Assembly: GCF_000372725.1 (NCBI RefSeq)
Contig: NW_005202427.1
Coordinates: 629,993-693,992 of the forward strand
Direction: 5' to 3'
Length of the DNA: 64,000 bases
Source of the DNA: Emiliania huxleyi CCMP1516
Lineage: Eukaryota > Haptophyta > Isochrysidales > Noelaerhabdaceae
The stretch's first letter is position 1. Each line of letters starts with the position of its first letter. The position numbers and the translations under genes are program-made. Shown here piece by piece: positions 29,981-41,700 of the stretch. The notes beneath the pieces are model-generated. The model saw nothing but the letters and a program-made list of their open reading frames with translations. It had not been told where the DNA came from and searched no databases.

Positions 29981-30366
29981 GACCTGAGATCATGCCGTGG
30001 TGGCCAAACGCTTGTATTGTGTGAAAGGTATTATATAGGAAGTGAGTGCAGTCGGGGAGGAGGGGGGGGGGTGGAGGGCGACAGGGCGAGCCGACCCACC
30101 TGCGAACACACCGCCCTGCGCGACACGATCTGCGTTCTGACTCGCTATATTTACATACATACACACCTCGAGGGACGAGGCTCTCCAAGAGCGTAATAAA
30201 AAGCGAAACGGGGGGGGGGGGGGGGGACTCCACGTAAAAGTAACACGCTCAACACCCTCTCACTGGCACGTGTTTTGCGCCGTCAGCGGACAGGGGGTGC
30301 CACTCGCAACCGACTGCCAGCACCAGTCAGCAGCCTCTCGCTAGGCGCAGCGGCCGGGTCCTCTCG
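29981..30366. other. intergenic, convergent 3' ends of COG1 and MMS19
   Basis: Contains G-runs (30061-30071 and 30211-30226). Nothing else supported. Confidence 0.6.
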
Positions 30367-33213
30367 TCAGCCCTTCACGGCGTGCCACCGGTTGGAGCAT
30401 CGCGACGCAGCCGACCGAACCACCCTCTTGCGGTGATCGAGCAGGTCCTGCAGGTCGCGCAGAACCCGCTTCTTGAGCGGGTAGAGGGTTGGCGGAGGCA
30501 GCGTGGAAGCGGCCGAGTCGAGCAGCTGCAAGGCCCGCTCGGTGAGGCGGCTCGCCGGGCCGGGCGGAAGCAGCTGTGTGGCACGACCGGCAAAGCGGAG
30601 CGCCGCCGGGATCGCCTCGGCAAGAGCCGCCTCGGCCTGGGCGCCGTCGCGGTTGTTGGCTTCGGGCAGCTTCCCCGCAAAAGCCAGCATCACCGCCAAA
30701 GCTTGCTCCACTCTCTCTGCGGCGGCGTCGCCCCCGAGCAGCGCTCTTGGGACGGAGTTGCCGCCGCCATCGCCGCCGTCGCAGCAATGCTGGAGGACGT
30801 GCCTCAGCCAGAGGCTGGCGGTGGGCGCGAGGCGGAGGAGCGGAGGCAGCGCGGCGGCTGGGAGGCCGAGGAGCACCATCACAGTTGCGTGGACACGCCA
30901 CAAGCTCGCCGCAGCAGAACCCGGCGCCCCCGCCGGCCGATCTCCGGCTGAAGACGGCGCGAGCCGCGGCAAGAGCGCGGCGGACAGCCGCTGCGAGAGA
31001 AGCGGCGAGCAGCTCGCGCCCGTCTCGCGAAGGAGCAGCGCCCCGGGGGGCTGCACGAGCATCCGGAGCCCGCCACACGCCGTGTCGACCCACCGGGCGG
31101 CGGCGATCGCCACCGCGGGGCTGGTCGATCGGTCCGCGAGCTCGGCAGCCCGCTCGATCAGTCCGACGAGCGCCGCCGGCTGCCGCGCGACGAAGGCCTG
31201 CCCCCGACAGACGGCCGCCTACGCGCGAGGAGGAGCGGCACTCCTGCAGCGGTGCCGCTCTACACCGCGGAGGCGCGCCAGGCCCTCACCTTTGACAGCC
31301 AGACCCAGCGGTGAAGCTTGGAGAGCGCCTCGGCAGCGCCGCCGCCGCCGTCGAGCGCCGCGTCGAGGATCGCCTGATCGCGGTCGATGAGCGCCGCGAG
31401 CTCCTCGTCCTTCGCCCACTTGTTCGACGCGACGCAGAGCGCAGGCAGTAGCGGGGCGGGCACACCGGCCGCCCCGTCGCCGTCGCACGCCGCGAAGAGC
31501 AGGCCAACCGTCCCCTCGGGCAGCGGGGTGCGTGCGTGCGTGTGGGCGAGAGCCAGCTCGAGCAGCGGCGCCAGCAAAGCCCGCGCCGCGCCGTCCTGCG
31601 GCTCGCCTGCGGCCGCCGGGGCAGGGAGCAGCCAAGCGAGTACCTCCCTCAGCCAGCCGCCGTCGGCTCGGCACAGCGCGACGCACAGCGGGCGGCTCGC
31701 CTCGAGCAGCGCCTCCAGCCTCGCCTTTGGGAGGGAGACGCGGGGTCGGGAGGGCAGAGAGAGAGGAGGAGGAGGCGCCGGATGCCTTGCGCGCCTGCGC
31801 GGCCGAGGGAGGCGGTCGCGCGCCAGCGGGAGCAGCGGGAACCGACTCGAGAGCGGCGGCGGTGGCGGCGGCGGTCCAAGCGGCGCGCAGCCTCGAGGCG
31901 CAGCTGAAAGCGACCTCGCGCGCCGGAGTGCCAGGCGCGGCTGCGGCGGCGGCGAGGCCCGCGAAGCAAGCGGCGAGGGCGGCGTCCGGTTGGCTCGCTA
32001 CACGCCCGAGCTCGATGCGCCGCTCAGCGACGGAGGCGAGCGCAGTGGCGGCGGCAGTCCACGTCGGGTCCTGTGAAAGGGGCGTCGTTGTTAGGAGCGA
32101 AGCGCGGCCGGTGGGTGGGGGGGGGGGGGGGGGGGGGCCTCCCCCCAAGGGGTTCCCGGGCCCTGGAGCGGCTTTAAAAAAATGGCGGCGGAAAAAGTTG
32201 GATTTTGGCCGCATTTGGGCCGCATCTCGACTGCATCTTGGCGGCAACTCGGCTGCATCTCGGCTGCATCTCGGCCATACCTCCTCGAGCAGCGGTGCGA
32301 CGGCGGCGGCGAGGTGCGAGCAGACCTATCGAGCGCGGTGCAGGGTGCGCGTGAGCGAGAGGGGACTGGTCGCCACCCGACACGAGCGGCGCGGCGCCAG
32401 CGGCGACGAGGAGGCGCCGCCCTCCAAGCCAGCCGTGCTCGCGGCGTGCAACGCGTCGAGCAGCGGCGCGAGGAGCTCGCCCCTCACCGCTGCGAGCAAC
32501 CGCTCGGAGGAGCTGCCTTGGGGAGCGGCTCGCGAGGCGGCGCACAGCTGCGCCACCGCGCTGGCGACCGCCGCGGCGGCAGAGGGAGGCGCGCGCGCGC
32601 CGTCGGGGGCGGCGAGCTGCGGGCCGGCCGGGCTGGCCGCGTGCGCCGCGTCGACGATCGCAGTGGCGAGGAGGCGGACGGGGCCAGCAGCTGGGCTCGG
32701 CTCGAGGCTCGGCTCGAGCCGGCCCGCCGCCAGGCCGAGGCCGAGGCAGAGCAGCTCCGCCGCTGCGGGGCCGAGGGGGGGGCGGGCGTCACCGTCGCCG
32801 TCGGCGGTTCGCGCCTCGCGCCACGTCGCCGCCTCCCGCCCCAGCAGCCGACTCGCTCCCTCGACCAGGGAAGCGGCGTGAGCGGCCGCCTCGGCCGCCG
32901 CGGCGTCTGCCTGCCCGCCCGGTCTGCCAGCCGACCGGAGGAGCGCAAGCAGCACGCTCAGAGCGTCGGCCTGGGCTGTGCGCCGCCGCCCACCCCCTCC
33001 GCCGCCCGCCGCCGCACCCGCCTCCTCCTCCGCCGTGGCGACGGCCAGCAGCGGGGGCAGGCAGAGCCGCAGGCACAGCGCACCCGCCGCCGCAGAGCCG
33101 GCCGCCGCGGCGCAGAGGAGCTCGGAGGCGTCGGAGGCGGACGGGCCGGCCGGCGGCGGCGAGACGCAGAGCTCCACCAGCGGCGACAAGGCGAGCTCGA
33201 GCAGCGGCGGACG

Positions 33214-33249
<36 letters not shown>

Positions 33250-34523
33250 TTCGGTCGCCGGAGCGGCGCAGACGGCCGCCATCGCGCGCACTGCGGCGCT
33301 GAGCGCCGCAAGGCGCGCGCTCCGCTCGGCGGCCGAGGCGGCGGCGACGCCGGAGCGACCGGTCGAGGAGGCTGCGAGCACGGCGAGCTGCGCGCGGAGG
33401 GAGGCGCCGAGCGGCTGCGCGTGGTGGAGCAGCTGCGGGGCGCCGTACTCGGCGGCGAGCAGGGAGAGGGCCTGCAGCGCCTGCATCGCCCCGTCGGCGT
33501 CGTCCTCCTCGTCCGCGGCGTCGGTGAGGGGCGGGGCGGAGAGGTGCTCGAACTGCGCCGCGCCGACAAGCAAGGGGCGGCCTCAGGGGGCTTCTATTGG
33601 GCGTGTGTCTCGGCGCAGCCTTTGCGCGCCAGGAACGGGAGGGCGAGGGGCGCGAAGCGGGGCGAGGCGCGGAGGGTGCGGATGAGGGAAGTGAGGAGGT
33701 GGGCCCGCGTGATGCCGTGCGAGTCGCCCGGCGGGGGCGTGAAGGAGATGGGGAAGTAGTAGCTCAGCGAGTCGAACACCTCGCCCACCGCCTCGGACCA
33801 GCCGGCGGCCGCCACCGCCTCGCACCGCGCGCAGAGGGTCCGCAGCAGCTGCAGAAAGGAGAGGAGGTTGCGCGGGTCCTTCTCGCCGTCGAAGGCGCGC
33901 AAGCAGCCGAGCAGGAAGCGCACCGCAGGCACGCCGCCGATGGAGCCGACCTCCTCGCCCTTGCCGCCACCCTCGCCCCCGCCCTCGCCGCCGCCCTCGC
34001 CGCCGCCCTCGCCGCCGCCCTCGCCACCGCCCTCGCCGCTGCCGCCCTCGCCGCCTCCGCCAAGCCACGGTGGGCTGGCGAGGCCGAGGCCGAGGCCGAG
34101 GGCGGCGGCGCGGTCGGCCTGCGGCAGCGACCGAATATCGCACTCCTCGAGCAGGGCGGTGGCGATCTGCGCGCGGCGGCCCGGAGCGACGGAGAGCAGC
34201 GGCAGCACCGCCGACGCCGCACTAAACACGGCGCTCGCGCACGCATAGTCGTGCATCCGAGCGCAGAGGAAGTCGACGAGGTGGCCGAGCGCGTCGGCGT
34301 CGAGCACGCCAGCGTCGGTCGCGCCGACGATGCGTGCCACCGCTCGTGTGGCGCGCGCACGCAGCGTGTGGTCGGTGGAGGTCAGGCTCGGCCCGAGGGC
34401 CTGCAGGACCGCGCTCAGCTTCGTGCCGCCCGCAGAGGCGGTGATGATGCGGCCAGCCTCGGCGACGGCCTCCGAGAGCCTCGGCTCGCTCGCGTCGACG
34501 CACTCGATTGCAAGAGCCTCCAT
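30367..34523 (-). CDS. MMS19: MMS19, Fe-S cluster (CIA) targeting complex scaffold
   Basis: Exon 1 (ATG 34523, MEALAIECVDASEPRLSEAV) carries the MMS19 N-terminal domain. Near its end comes YYFPISFTPPPGDSHGITRA, then LRASPRFAPLALPFL; the FPI.FTPP..D..GIT signature is diagnostic. Large Ala-rich HEAT exons follow (33573-32310, about 32080-31780, about 31577-31260). The last exon (31113-30367) ends TLYPLKKRVLRDLQDLLDHR, KRVVRSAASRCSNRWHAVKG, matching the MMS19 end 'LLPYK..V...L...LDD(K)KR.VR..A...R..W'. MMS19 with CIA1/CIA2 delivers Fe-S clusters to DNA polymerases and helicases such as XPD. Oddities are a GEGGGEGG expansion in exon 1 (33960-34050), many Ala runs, and an intron near 32090-32300 with GGCTGCATCTCG repeats and a G-run. 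Exon borders are approximate. Confidence 0.85.
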
Positions 34524-34529
34524 CGCCCG

Positions 34530-36020
34530 CTGTGTTTCTTTCTTGGATCATGTCCGAGCCTGACGTGTCGTCATCATCTGTCCCGCGTCCACCCATACCG
34601 CGTTGGTGTCCAGTCCGAGCCTGGCTGTTCTTCACCTTTCTACCTACCTACCTACCTGAGTGTTCTTCACCTTCCTACATACATACCTGCTCTCATGCGC
34701 TGGTCATTTCCTCCCCCCGACGGACGCACTCGGCTGGACTCAGGCACTCCGCTCTACTCGAGTGCATGTACCCCACCCCTCTTGCCATCCTCTCTGGCCA
34801 TCCCCTCTGGCCACGTGGCCACCCCCTCCCCGGCCATCCCTTCCACACAAACTCCAAATGATGTGTGAGTGTTAGAGTTGTTCGGTATTGCTAAATCTCT
34901 CTCTCTCAAACTCCCCTGAAACTCCCCCTCCCTTCAGCGCACTCGTGCGTCGTGTGGATGCGACAGAGATTTCTTCTTCTTTGTAAAATTCTTCTTCGCT
35001 TGGATGCGCGCGAGCCGTGGGTTAAGTACGGTCGTGGTTCACTCGTCGGCTGGCCGGCCGGCGGCGATGGCCGGCTCATCGGGACGCGGCCGTTGGAACT
35101 GCGTTGGAACTGCGGCGGCCCCCCCCGAGAAGTGCCGGTGGCGGGGTCTTGGCTCTTGCACGAGCAAGTGGCAGGGTCCCAATACATGCATGGATGGGAG
35201 CATCACAGATGGCAGCGACATCACAGAGAGGAGGTACAGGTGCAGGTGGCGGCGGCGTGGGAGGTGGAGGGGTGGGTGGTGGCATCTCTGTGGAGGGATA
35301 CGTGGTGGCATCTCTGGTGGAGACGGCGCTGGAGCCTCCTTACAATTTAAATTTGGTTGGGAATAAAGAAAGAAAACAGTATCTCCAAGGGAGGGATGGG
35401 AGGATACAAAAGAAACAAAACAAACCCAAACGAGAAGAAAGAAAGAAAGAAAGAAAACAGACAACCCAAAGAAAGAAAGAAAGAAAGAAAACAGACAACC
35501 CAAGGGAGGGATGGGAGGACGGCACGCCGCCACCACACAGGGATTTTAAGGAGAGGAGTGTGATGCGCTAGCCGTCGCCCACCCTAGGGAGTCTGCCTCT
35601 TCCTATCTCTTTTCGCAGTCTCTCGCCGATTCTCGCTGCAACCTTCATGCCACCTCGCGGCCGTCCCACTCTCGTAAAAGAAAGAAAGAAAACAGGCAAC
35701 CCAAGGGAGGGATGGGAGGACGGTACGCCGCCACCACACAGGGATTTTAGGGGAGAAGTGTGGTGTTAGCCGTCGCCCACCCTCGGGCGTCTACCACTTC
35801 CTATCTCTCTCCGCAGTTTATCTCCCACTCTCGTCACAGACAACCCAAGGAAAAAGAATTCTTTTCTTGTCGCAGGAGCCTGCTCGCTCGGCGAAGGTGC
35901 CCACCACACCGAAGCACAACCCGGGTCCTGCTCACACAAAAACGCACAACCCGGGACCACAACGCACGCTCTGCTCACCCGCCACGCGACGAGCCGCAGG
36001 TCCGGCGGCGTCACCGACCC
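34530..36020. repeat. block of dispersed and tandem repeats
   Basis: 34640-34680 has ACCTACCT/ACATACAT tetramers. 34785-34850 is an inverted copy of the GATGGCCAGAGGGG minisatellite of 5368. 35370-35400, 35440-35565 and 35664-35770 are copies of repeat A (AAAGAAAGAAAACAG(A)CAACCCAAG, GGGAGGGATGGGAGGACGG, CCACCACACAGGGATTTTA). The last two extend together into TAGCCGTCGCCCACCCT and CTTCCTATCTCT, forming a direct duplication of about 215 bp. 35201-35335 has GGTGG-rich repeats. No gene is supported. Confidence 0.75.
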
Positions 36021-36022
36021 GT

Positions 36023-39001
36023 ATGCTGGCACGCACGTCTCGCGGCATGTTGCGCTCAGCGCACGTTCCGTGGAGACACGCACGCGGCGACGCCCTCCCC
36101 AACGTTGAGGTACGCAGCGGAGCACACTCTCCCCCCACTTGCCTGAGCATACACTCCGACGACCGCGCGCAAGTGTGTGCCAGGTGAACGCTGCGTCGTG
36201 GGCTCGGGCGACAGCCAGGCGCCTCTCGACCGCCTCCCCGCGGCCGGTCCTGCAGTCAGCGCGCGTGACGGACGTCGCCGCGCCGCAAGACCTCAAGGGG
36301 AAGGCGGCGCTGCAGGAGGAGGGCAGTGTTCTGCTGACGGAGCGTGAGCTCCAGTATCGGGCGCTGCAGCCGCCGAAGGGTGGGGTGGAGGCGGACCTGC
36401 GCGGGCTCATGGCTTCGAGCGACGAGCCGCTCTCGCACACGGCCGCCGACGCCGGGAAGATCTTCTCGCTCGAGCGCAGCTCCGCCTTTGCCAGCCTCTT
36501 CTTCCACACCGGCTTGTGCGGCAAGGGACGGCAGGAGCAGGCGGCCAAGACGGCGGCGGCGCTGGTGCGGCCCGAAGTCCTCGAGCTGCGCGACGAGCTG
36601 CTCTGGCGCGCCGCGCGCCCCGCCGACGCGCAGCACAGCCTGCGCGACTCGTCCGGCCTCGTGCTGGTCGGCGAGAGGGGGCACGGCAAGTCGTGGGCGC
36701 TCAACTATGCGGCTGCGGCGTGCGAGGCTGCGGGCTGGCTGGTGGTGCTCGCGCCTTGGGCAGCCGACTGGACGATGGGCGTGGGAGCGCGCTCGGCGCA
36801 GGTCCGCCAGACGCGCGGGCCTTGTGAGACGCGCGCGCAGCGCAGTGCTGAGGGGAGCGCAGTGCCGAGAGGAGCGCAGTGCCGAGAGGAGCGCAGTGCC
36901 GAGAGGAGCGCAGTGCAGAGAGGAGCGCAGTAAAGAGAGGAGCGCAGTGCAGAGAGGAGCGCAGTGCTGAGAGGAGCGCAGTGCTGAGAGGAGCGCAGTG
37001 CTGAGAGGAGCGCAGTGCTGAGAGGAGCGCAGTGCTGAGAGGAGCGCAGTGCTGAGAGGAGCGCAGTGCCGAGAGGAGCGCAGTGCCGAGAGGAGCGCAG
37101 TGCAGAGAGGAGCGCAGTGCCGAGAGGAGCGCAGTGCAGAGAGGAGCGCAGTGCAGAGAGGAGCGCAGTGCTGAGAGGAGCGCAGTGCTGAGAGGAGCGC
37201 AGTGCAGAGAGGAGCGCAGTGCAGAGAGGAGCGCAGTGCAGAGAGGAGCGCAGTGCCGAGAGGAGCGCAGTGCTGAGAGGAGCGCAGTGCTGAGAGGAGC
37301 GCAGTGCTGAGAGGAGCGCAGTGCTGAGAGGAGCGCAGTGCAGAGAGGAGCGCAGTGCAGAGAGGAGCGCAGTGCTGAGAGGAGCGCAGTGCTGAGAGGA
37401 GCGCAGTGCTGAGAGGAGTGCAGTGCTGAGAGGAGCGCAGTGCTGAGAGGAGCGCAGTGCAGAGAGGAGCGCAGTGCAGAGAGGAGCGCAGTGCTGAGAG
37501 GAGCGCCTCCCCCCCTCTGCTTGTGCCTGCAGGAGGCCAACGAGGCGTACCGGGTGGGGGACAGCGACTACTTCAAGGCGGTGCCGCCCGAGCTCGCAGG
37601 CTCGGACTTGTACGAGTCGCCCGACGCCTCGGCGCTGCTGCTGCAGTCGGTCTACTTTTCGCAGCGCGGGAAGCTCGAGCGCATCACCATCAAGGAGAGA
37701 GCCGAGCCCCCGCCGCCTCAACCCTGCACCCTTCCCCCCCCAACCTACCGAGGTGCATCCCTGTCCAGGGCGAGGAGAGGCGAAAGGCGTACGCGCACCT
37801 CGCGGCGGGGCGCGAGCCCACGCTGGCCGACATGCTGCTGCCGAGCGTCCGCGGCGAGGGGGACGCCTTCACCGACTTCCCGGTGCCGCTCCGGCCGGTG
37901 CACGACTTGCTGCAGGAGCTGAAGCTCGTCACGGAGATGCCGGCGCCTCCGCCCCCCGCGTGCAGAGCCATACTGCTGCACGGCGAGCGGCGGAGACAAA
38001 ATGCACCGCCTAACAAATAAAAATTCCATAGGCGAGTGTCGACTTATATCTAGCTCACTCTAAAATCTATGGGACACCAAGTACACTGAACTTACCCTCG
38101 AAGACCCAAACGTAGAGNNNNNNNNNNNNNNNNNNNNNNNNNNNNNNNNNNNNNNNNNNNNNNNNNNNNNNNNNNNNNNNNNNNNNNNNNNNNNNNNNNN
38201 NNNNNNNNNNNNNNNNNCGGGAGCAGGTGCTGTTCGCGGTCGACGGGTGGCAGCTGTGGGGCGAGATGGCAACCTCGCGCAATTGGGGCTCGAGCCGCGG
38301 CGCTGCACGCCTGGCAGCTCCTGGGGCCGTCCCTGCTCGGGTCGCTGGAGTGAGCACGCCCCCGCGCGGACACTTGCCGGGGGCAAGCACCCGGGCCCCC
38401 ACCCCCAACCCGCCGCTGCTGGGATCGCCGCCGGGAGGCCGCCGCCTCAACCACCTTGCGCCTACACCCCCCCCCCCCTCTTCCCTTTCCCCCTTCGGGC
38501 TGCAGGTTTGGCGCCTCGATGGCCAACGGGATGATGCTCTGCGCCGTCTCGCACTCGCCGCCCCACCCGCCCCTCACGCCGCGCCGGCAGAGAAAGCACT
38601 TCCCGCCGCCGCTCGACTACTCGCGCCCGCGCGCGCTGCACGGGCCCCTCCGCTCCGCCCTCCGCCGCGTCGGGCCGTACTCGTCCTCCGAGCTGCGCGC
38701 CGTGCTGAGCCTGTGCGCACAGCACCGAGGGGGAGAGGCCGCCCTCCCGCCTCCCGCGCACCCGCGCGCGCCCGCGCACCGCACCCGCGCAGGTACGCGC
38801 ACGTTGGCTTGCTGCGCAACCGCGGCCTGCAGTCGCAGCTCGACTCGGGCGCGAGACGCTCTCAGTGCCTCGGCTGGCGCAGCCCATCGACTCGTCCACG
38901 ACACGTCCGAGACGCGTCCTGTAGGTGAGCTCACGCGCAAGGTGATGCTCCTCACTGGCGGAGCGGGCGACGACGTGTTCAAGCTGGTGCACAGCTTGTG
39001 A
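36023..39001 (+). CDS. DAP3: mitochondrial ribosomal protein mS29 (DAP3)
   Basis: Exon 1 (36023-36109) and the start of exon 2 (from 36184) give a basic mitochondrial leader (MLARTSRGMLRSAHVPWRHA...). Exon 2 carries a P-loop variant LVLVGERGHGKSWALNYAAA, where mS29 has YGExGxGK(T/S). Exon 3 (37533-37700) reads YFKAVPPELAGSDLYESP; exon 4 (from 37769) reads LRPVHDLLQELKLVTEMP. After the gap come VLFAVDGWQLWGE (Walker B-type DG), FGASMANGMMLCAVSHS (the 'GG.I..A.S' strand) and a final ELTRKVMLLTGGAGDDVFKL. This order is that of the GTP-binding head protein of the mitoribosome small subunit. Exon 2 ends at 36780 or 36801, followed by an intron dominated by a 17-bp minisatellite. Intron 37701-37768 is GC-AG. 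Part of one exon lies in the gap at 38118-38217. Confidence 0.85.
36838..37505. repeat. 17-bp minisatellite (GAGAGGAGCGCAGTGCT), about 39 copies
   Basis: Almost perfect head-to-tail 17-mers; most variation is at positions 16-17 (GCT, GCA or GCC). It sits inside the mS29 intron and ends 27 bases before the next exon. The period is not a multiple of three and all frames are open, which produces long spurious frames on both strands. Confidence 0.97.
38118..38217. other. assembly gap (100 N)
   Basis: Exactly 100 unknown bases inside the mS29 gene, between exon 4 and the Walker B exon. Confidence 0.99.
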
Positions 39002-39231
39002 GGGCGCGAGGGGGGGGGAGTGTGAATGTGCGCCGTGTCCCATGCTTAGTCCCATTATTGGCGTGGCAGCCCACGCCCAGCACTCAGCCACTCTGCCCCT
39101 GCTGCCCATTGTGTGTCCTGGGGGCGCGCGCGGCAGCCGCAGGGCCAGGCGCGGAGCAGGACAAGATCAAGCAAAGGAAACGCCCTGTGTTTATCTTGTG
39201 TAGCTTGCGCGCGCGATGGCCGGCTGCGGCG

Positions 39232-39906
39232 ATGGCCGAGAAAAAAAGTGACCCGATACGTTTCGTGCCTCCGAGACGGTTCCTCCCATCTGGGGATGCA
39301 GCACAGGTCCGGGCCAAGCTCGGTTCAAATGAAATCAGCCCGTTGCATATGCAGGCCGTCGTCGAGGGAATACGCGGTGCCGTCGGACCGTGACGTCGAT
39401 CCGTTTGCGCTGCCAGCCCACGCCGACTTCGGACGCTGGCCCTTGGCCCGTTCCCCACGACTTTGATGATGCTGCGGCGCACCCGCGAGCGCGAGTGCAG
39501 ATGGTGGGGCCGGGGAGCGGCGTGACAAAGCAATTCCTGAGCAACAGGGAGGAAATCCTAAGCAGCATGGGGGCGGCCCTGTTCCAGGGAGAGGGGCAGC
39601 GGGAGAGACGCGCACGGGTGAAGACGCTCTTCGCCTCGATCGACATGGACGGGAATGTGGCGACGTGGGCGGAGAGGTGGGGGTTGGACAAGGACAAACT
39701 GAAGCAGACAAGGGTAGAGGGCGGAGGCTCCTTTGACTTTGGGGCGTACCTTCAGGCGCAAGCAGAGGGCACGCTCTGGCTGAGCAATAGCCTGGAGGAG
39801 AGGACGGGAATGACCCGCTTTGTCACGGATTGGCACCTCGATCGAGGTGCGCTATGCGCGCCGCATGGAGTACGACGCCACTGGTCAGTGGCCGGTCTTG
39901 TGGTAG
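39232..39906 (+). CDS. uncharacterised protein, two or three exons
   Basis: ATG 39232 (MAEKKSDPIRFVPPRRFLPS) opens an exon ending near VVEGIRG (39383). A GC-AG intron (about 39384-39499, ending GAGTGCAG) would join it to MVGPGSGVTKQFLSNREEIL, AALFQGEGQRERRARVKTLF, ASIDMDGNVATWAERWGLDK. The DxDGNVxxxE-like stretch is reminiscent of one EF-hand loop. The end is uncertain: the main frame runs past DWHLDR, but a +1 frame from 39831 gives IGTSIEVRYARRMEYDATGQ and a stop at 39904-39906, a more natural C-terminus. Family not recognised. The 3' end overlaps the convergent sulfotransferase by about 20 bases. Confidence 0.5.
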
Positions 39907-41492
39907 TGGAGGAAAGCCACGCGGTGATTGCCCAGCGGCAGCGTGGGGGCGACAGCCCCCCCGGTGCGCCGTTCGGCTACGAGAGGGGGATGGCCGATTG
40001 GCGGCAGCCGTGCTATACCTACAGGTGCGGCGCGCGCAACGGACCACAGCCCCAGCGCGTGGGCAAACAGCCTCGCGTCGTAGCGGGTCCGCTCCGCCAC
40101 AATCGTGGCGCAGTCCAGCCCCTTGGCGGTACACTCTTCCTGCACGACCTTGGACTCGTTTGCAGGCGTGCCGCCCACCCGGCCGTGCGCGGGCGCAACG
40201 TGGCCAATCCGGACGAATGGCAGCCCGAGCTCCTGCAGCAGCCGCTCCATGCAGGGCGCGAGCTCCTCCGTCGTGCACACTAGATCGAAGCGCCGCACGA
40301 CATCGAGCGTGCGGTTGAACTCCGCCTCGCCGAAGTGGCGGTACCGCTTGCCCATTGGTTCCTTATTTCCCATCATGAAGCGGTCAAAGTCGCCGTGCAG
40401 CAGCTGGTTAGACTGCATGTTGTACGGAAGCCAGTAGTCGATGGTGCGGTTGAATCTGCCGAAGGATGGCTTGCCGCCCCACATCCAAGCCGAGAGTGAG
40501 TGCGAGAAGGGCGACCGCACAAGTGTTGTCAAGAAGACCCTCGCCGACGGCAGGAACCTTAGTTCCGTGATGCGAGGCAGCTCCTGGCTCACCCAGCCCG
40601 TGCACGCTTCGTGCAGCTCGAACACCAATGCCCGTGGCGAAGCCGGGCGTGGCAGCGACGCGTTGTGCGCTCTTTCCAGCGCCTCGTCCACATGGCCCCA
40701 GTCAATCTTGCAGGACCAGGAGCCGAGCCCTCTCCGCGCGATGGCATCCCCGCGTTTGTGAAGCGAAGCCATGATGCCGCGCACAGTCGTGCCTCCAGTC
40801 TTATGCACGTGTCGATGGAACCACAAGGGGACCTGCGACCGTTCGTTGGCCAGTGGCAGCATCGGCTGTATTCGGCCCCGATCACCCAAGGCCTTGCCTC
40901 GCGAGCCTCTGCGTGTGTACTCGTAAGGTGTTCGCTTTACTCGGATCGGCGGCAGTCGAGGATGCAGCTTCATTGGTGCGAGGCTGGCGGGTGGCGTAGA
41001 CTCTCCACCAGCTGCGGCGAGGACAGCGAGGCTGGCGGGCTGCGTACTGGCGGGGGGCGCAGCGTCGCCACCAGCTGCGGCGAGGACAGCGGCACTGCCG
41101 TGATGCTCAACGCCGTCGCCCCGGATGTAGTTGCTGCTGCCCCGCAGGATGCAGGCCACGTCCGCCCGTGATTCGCACACCCGACCCGTACGCACAATAG
41201 CGGGCATGCAGCACTGGCGTGGCCCGCCGGGCCGACTGGAGCAGCCGCGTCCGCCGCACAGCCCGCACGCAGCGCTGCAGCAGACCTTGCGGCTTGGGTC
41301 CTGGACGCCGGCCGAGCAGTCGGCGAATCGACGAGAGGAGGCCGTGTGCTCCACGGGGCTGACGGTGAGGTTGAGATGGTGGTGGAAGACCAGGCGGTGC
41401 GCCTCGGCCGACGGCGAGAAGGACGAAAACATCTCGGGCGGGTCGATGGCGAGGACACAAAGCGCGATATGCAGGCCACCGGCCATCGTCAT
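39885..41492 (-). CDS. secretory sulfotransferase with N-terminal Cys-rich domain
   Basis: First ATG at 41492 (MTMAGGLHIALCVLAIDPPE); 535 residues, one exon. The N-terminal part has a Cys-rich module (CSAGVQDPSRKVCCSAACGL, CGGRGCSSRPGGPRQCC, then C...C). Its C.G......CC...CG.CGG.GC...PGG...CC layout is one I associate with haptophyte and other algal secreted proteins. The catalytic half has LWFHRHVHKTGGTTVRGIMA (5'-phosphosulfate loop, HKTGGTT as in Golgi 2-O/6-O sulfotransferases) and RVFLTTLVRSPFSHSLSAWM (3'-phosphate-binding strand with the R-x-P...S pattern). It likely sulfates glycans in the Golgi using PAPS. Two near-identical VLAAAGG(D/E)..PPAS units sit in the linker. The C-terminus repeats a short HYHKTGH motif. 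Confidence 0.78.
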   Translation of the reverse strand: MTMAGGLHIALCVLAIDPPEMFSSFSPSAEAHRLVFHHHLNLTVSPVEHTASSRRFADCSAGVQDPSRKVCCSAACGLCGGRGCSSRPGGPRQCCMPAIVRTGRVCESRADVACILRGSSNYIRGDGVEHHGSAAVLAAAGGDAAPPASTQPASLAVLAAAGGESTPPASLAPMKLHPRLPPIRVKRTPYEYTRRGSRGKALGDRGRIQPMLPLANERSQVPLWFHRHVHKTGGTTVRGIMASLHKRGDAIARRGLGSWSCKIDWGHVDEALERAHNASLPRPASPRALVFELHEACTGWVSQELPRITELRFLPSARVFLTTLVRSPFSHSLSAWMWGGKPSFGRFNRTIDYWLPYNMQSNQLLHGDFDRFMMGNKEPMGKRYRHFGEAEFNRTLDVVRRFDLVCTTEELAPCMERLLQELGLPFVRIGHVAPAHGRVGGTPANESKVVQEECTAKGLDCATIVAERTRYDARLFAHALGLWSVARAAPVGIARLPPIGHPPLVAERRTGGAVAPTLPLGNHRVAFLHYHKTGH

Positions 41493-41700
41493 AGAGCGCA
41501 CGGGCGCGATAGCTGTGGTTGGGCGAGCTCAGCCGAACTATCTGGGCCGGTGCGGGTCTACTGGCTCCGCACGCGCACTGCGGAACAGGGCAAAAACGGC
41601 GACGCGCCCCAATTGATATCGACGGGCGCCTCAAAAGAATTTTACAGCGGCTCCCTCAAAAGAATTTCACAATCAGGCTCTCTCACGTGCGATTCCCACA

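Noticed and set aside
36705..37721. Very long open frames on both strands through the 17-bp repeat
   Set aside because: The 17-mer lacks stops in several frames, so the frames are an artefact of the repeat; real coding (mS29 exons) flanks it.
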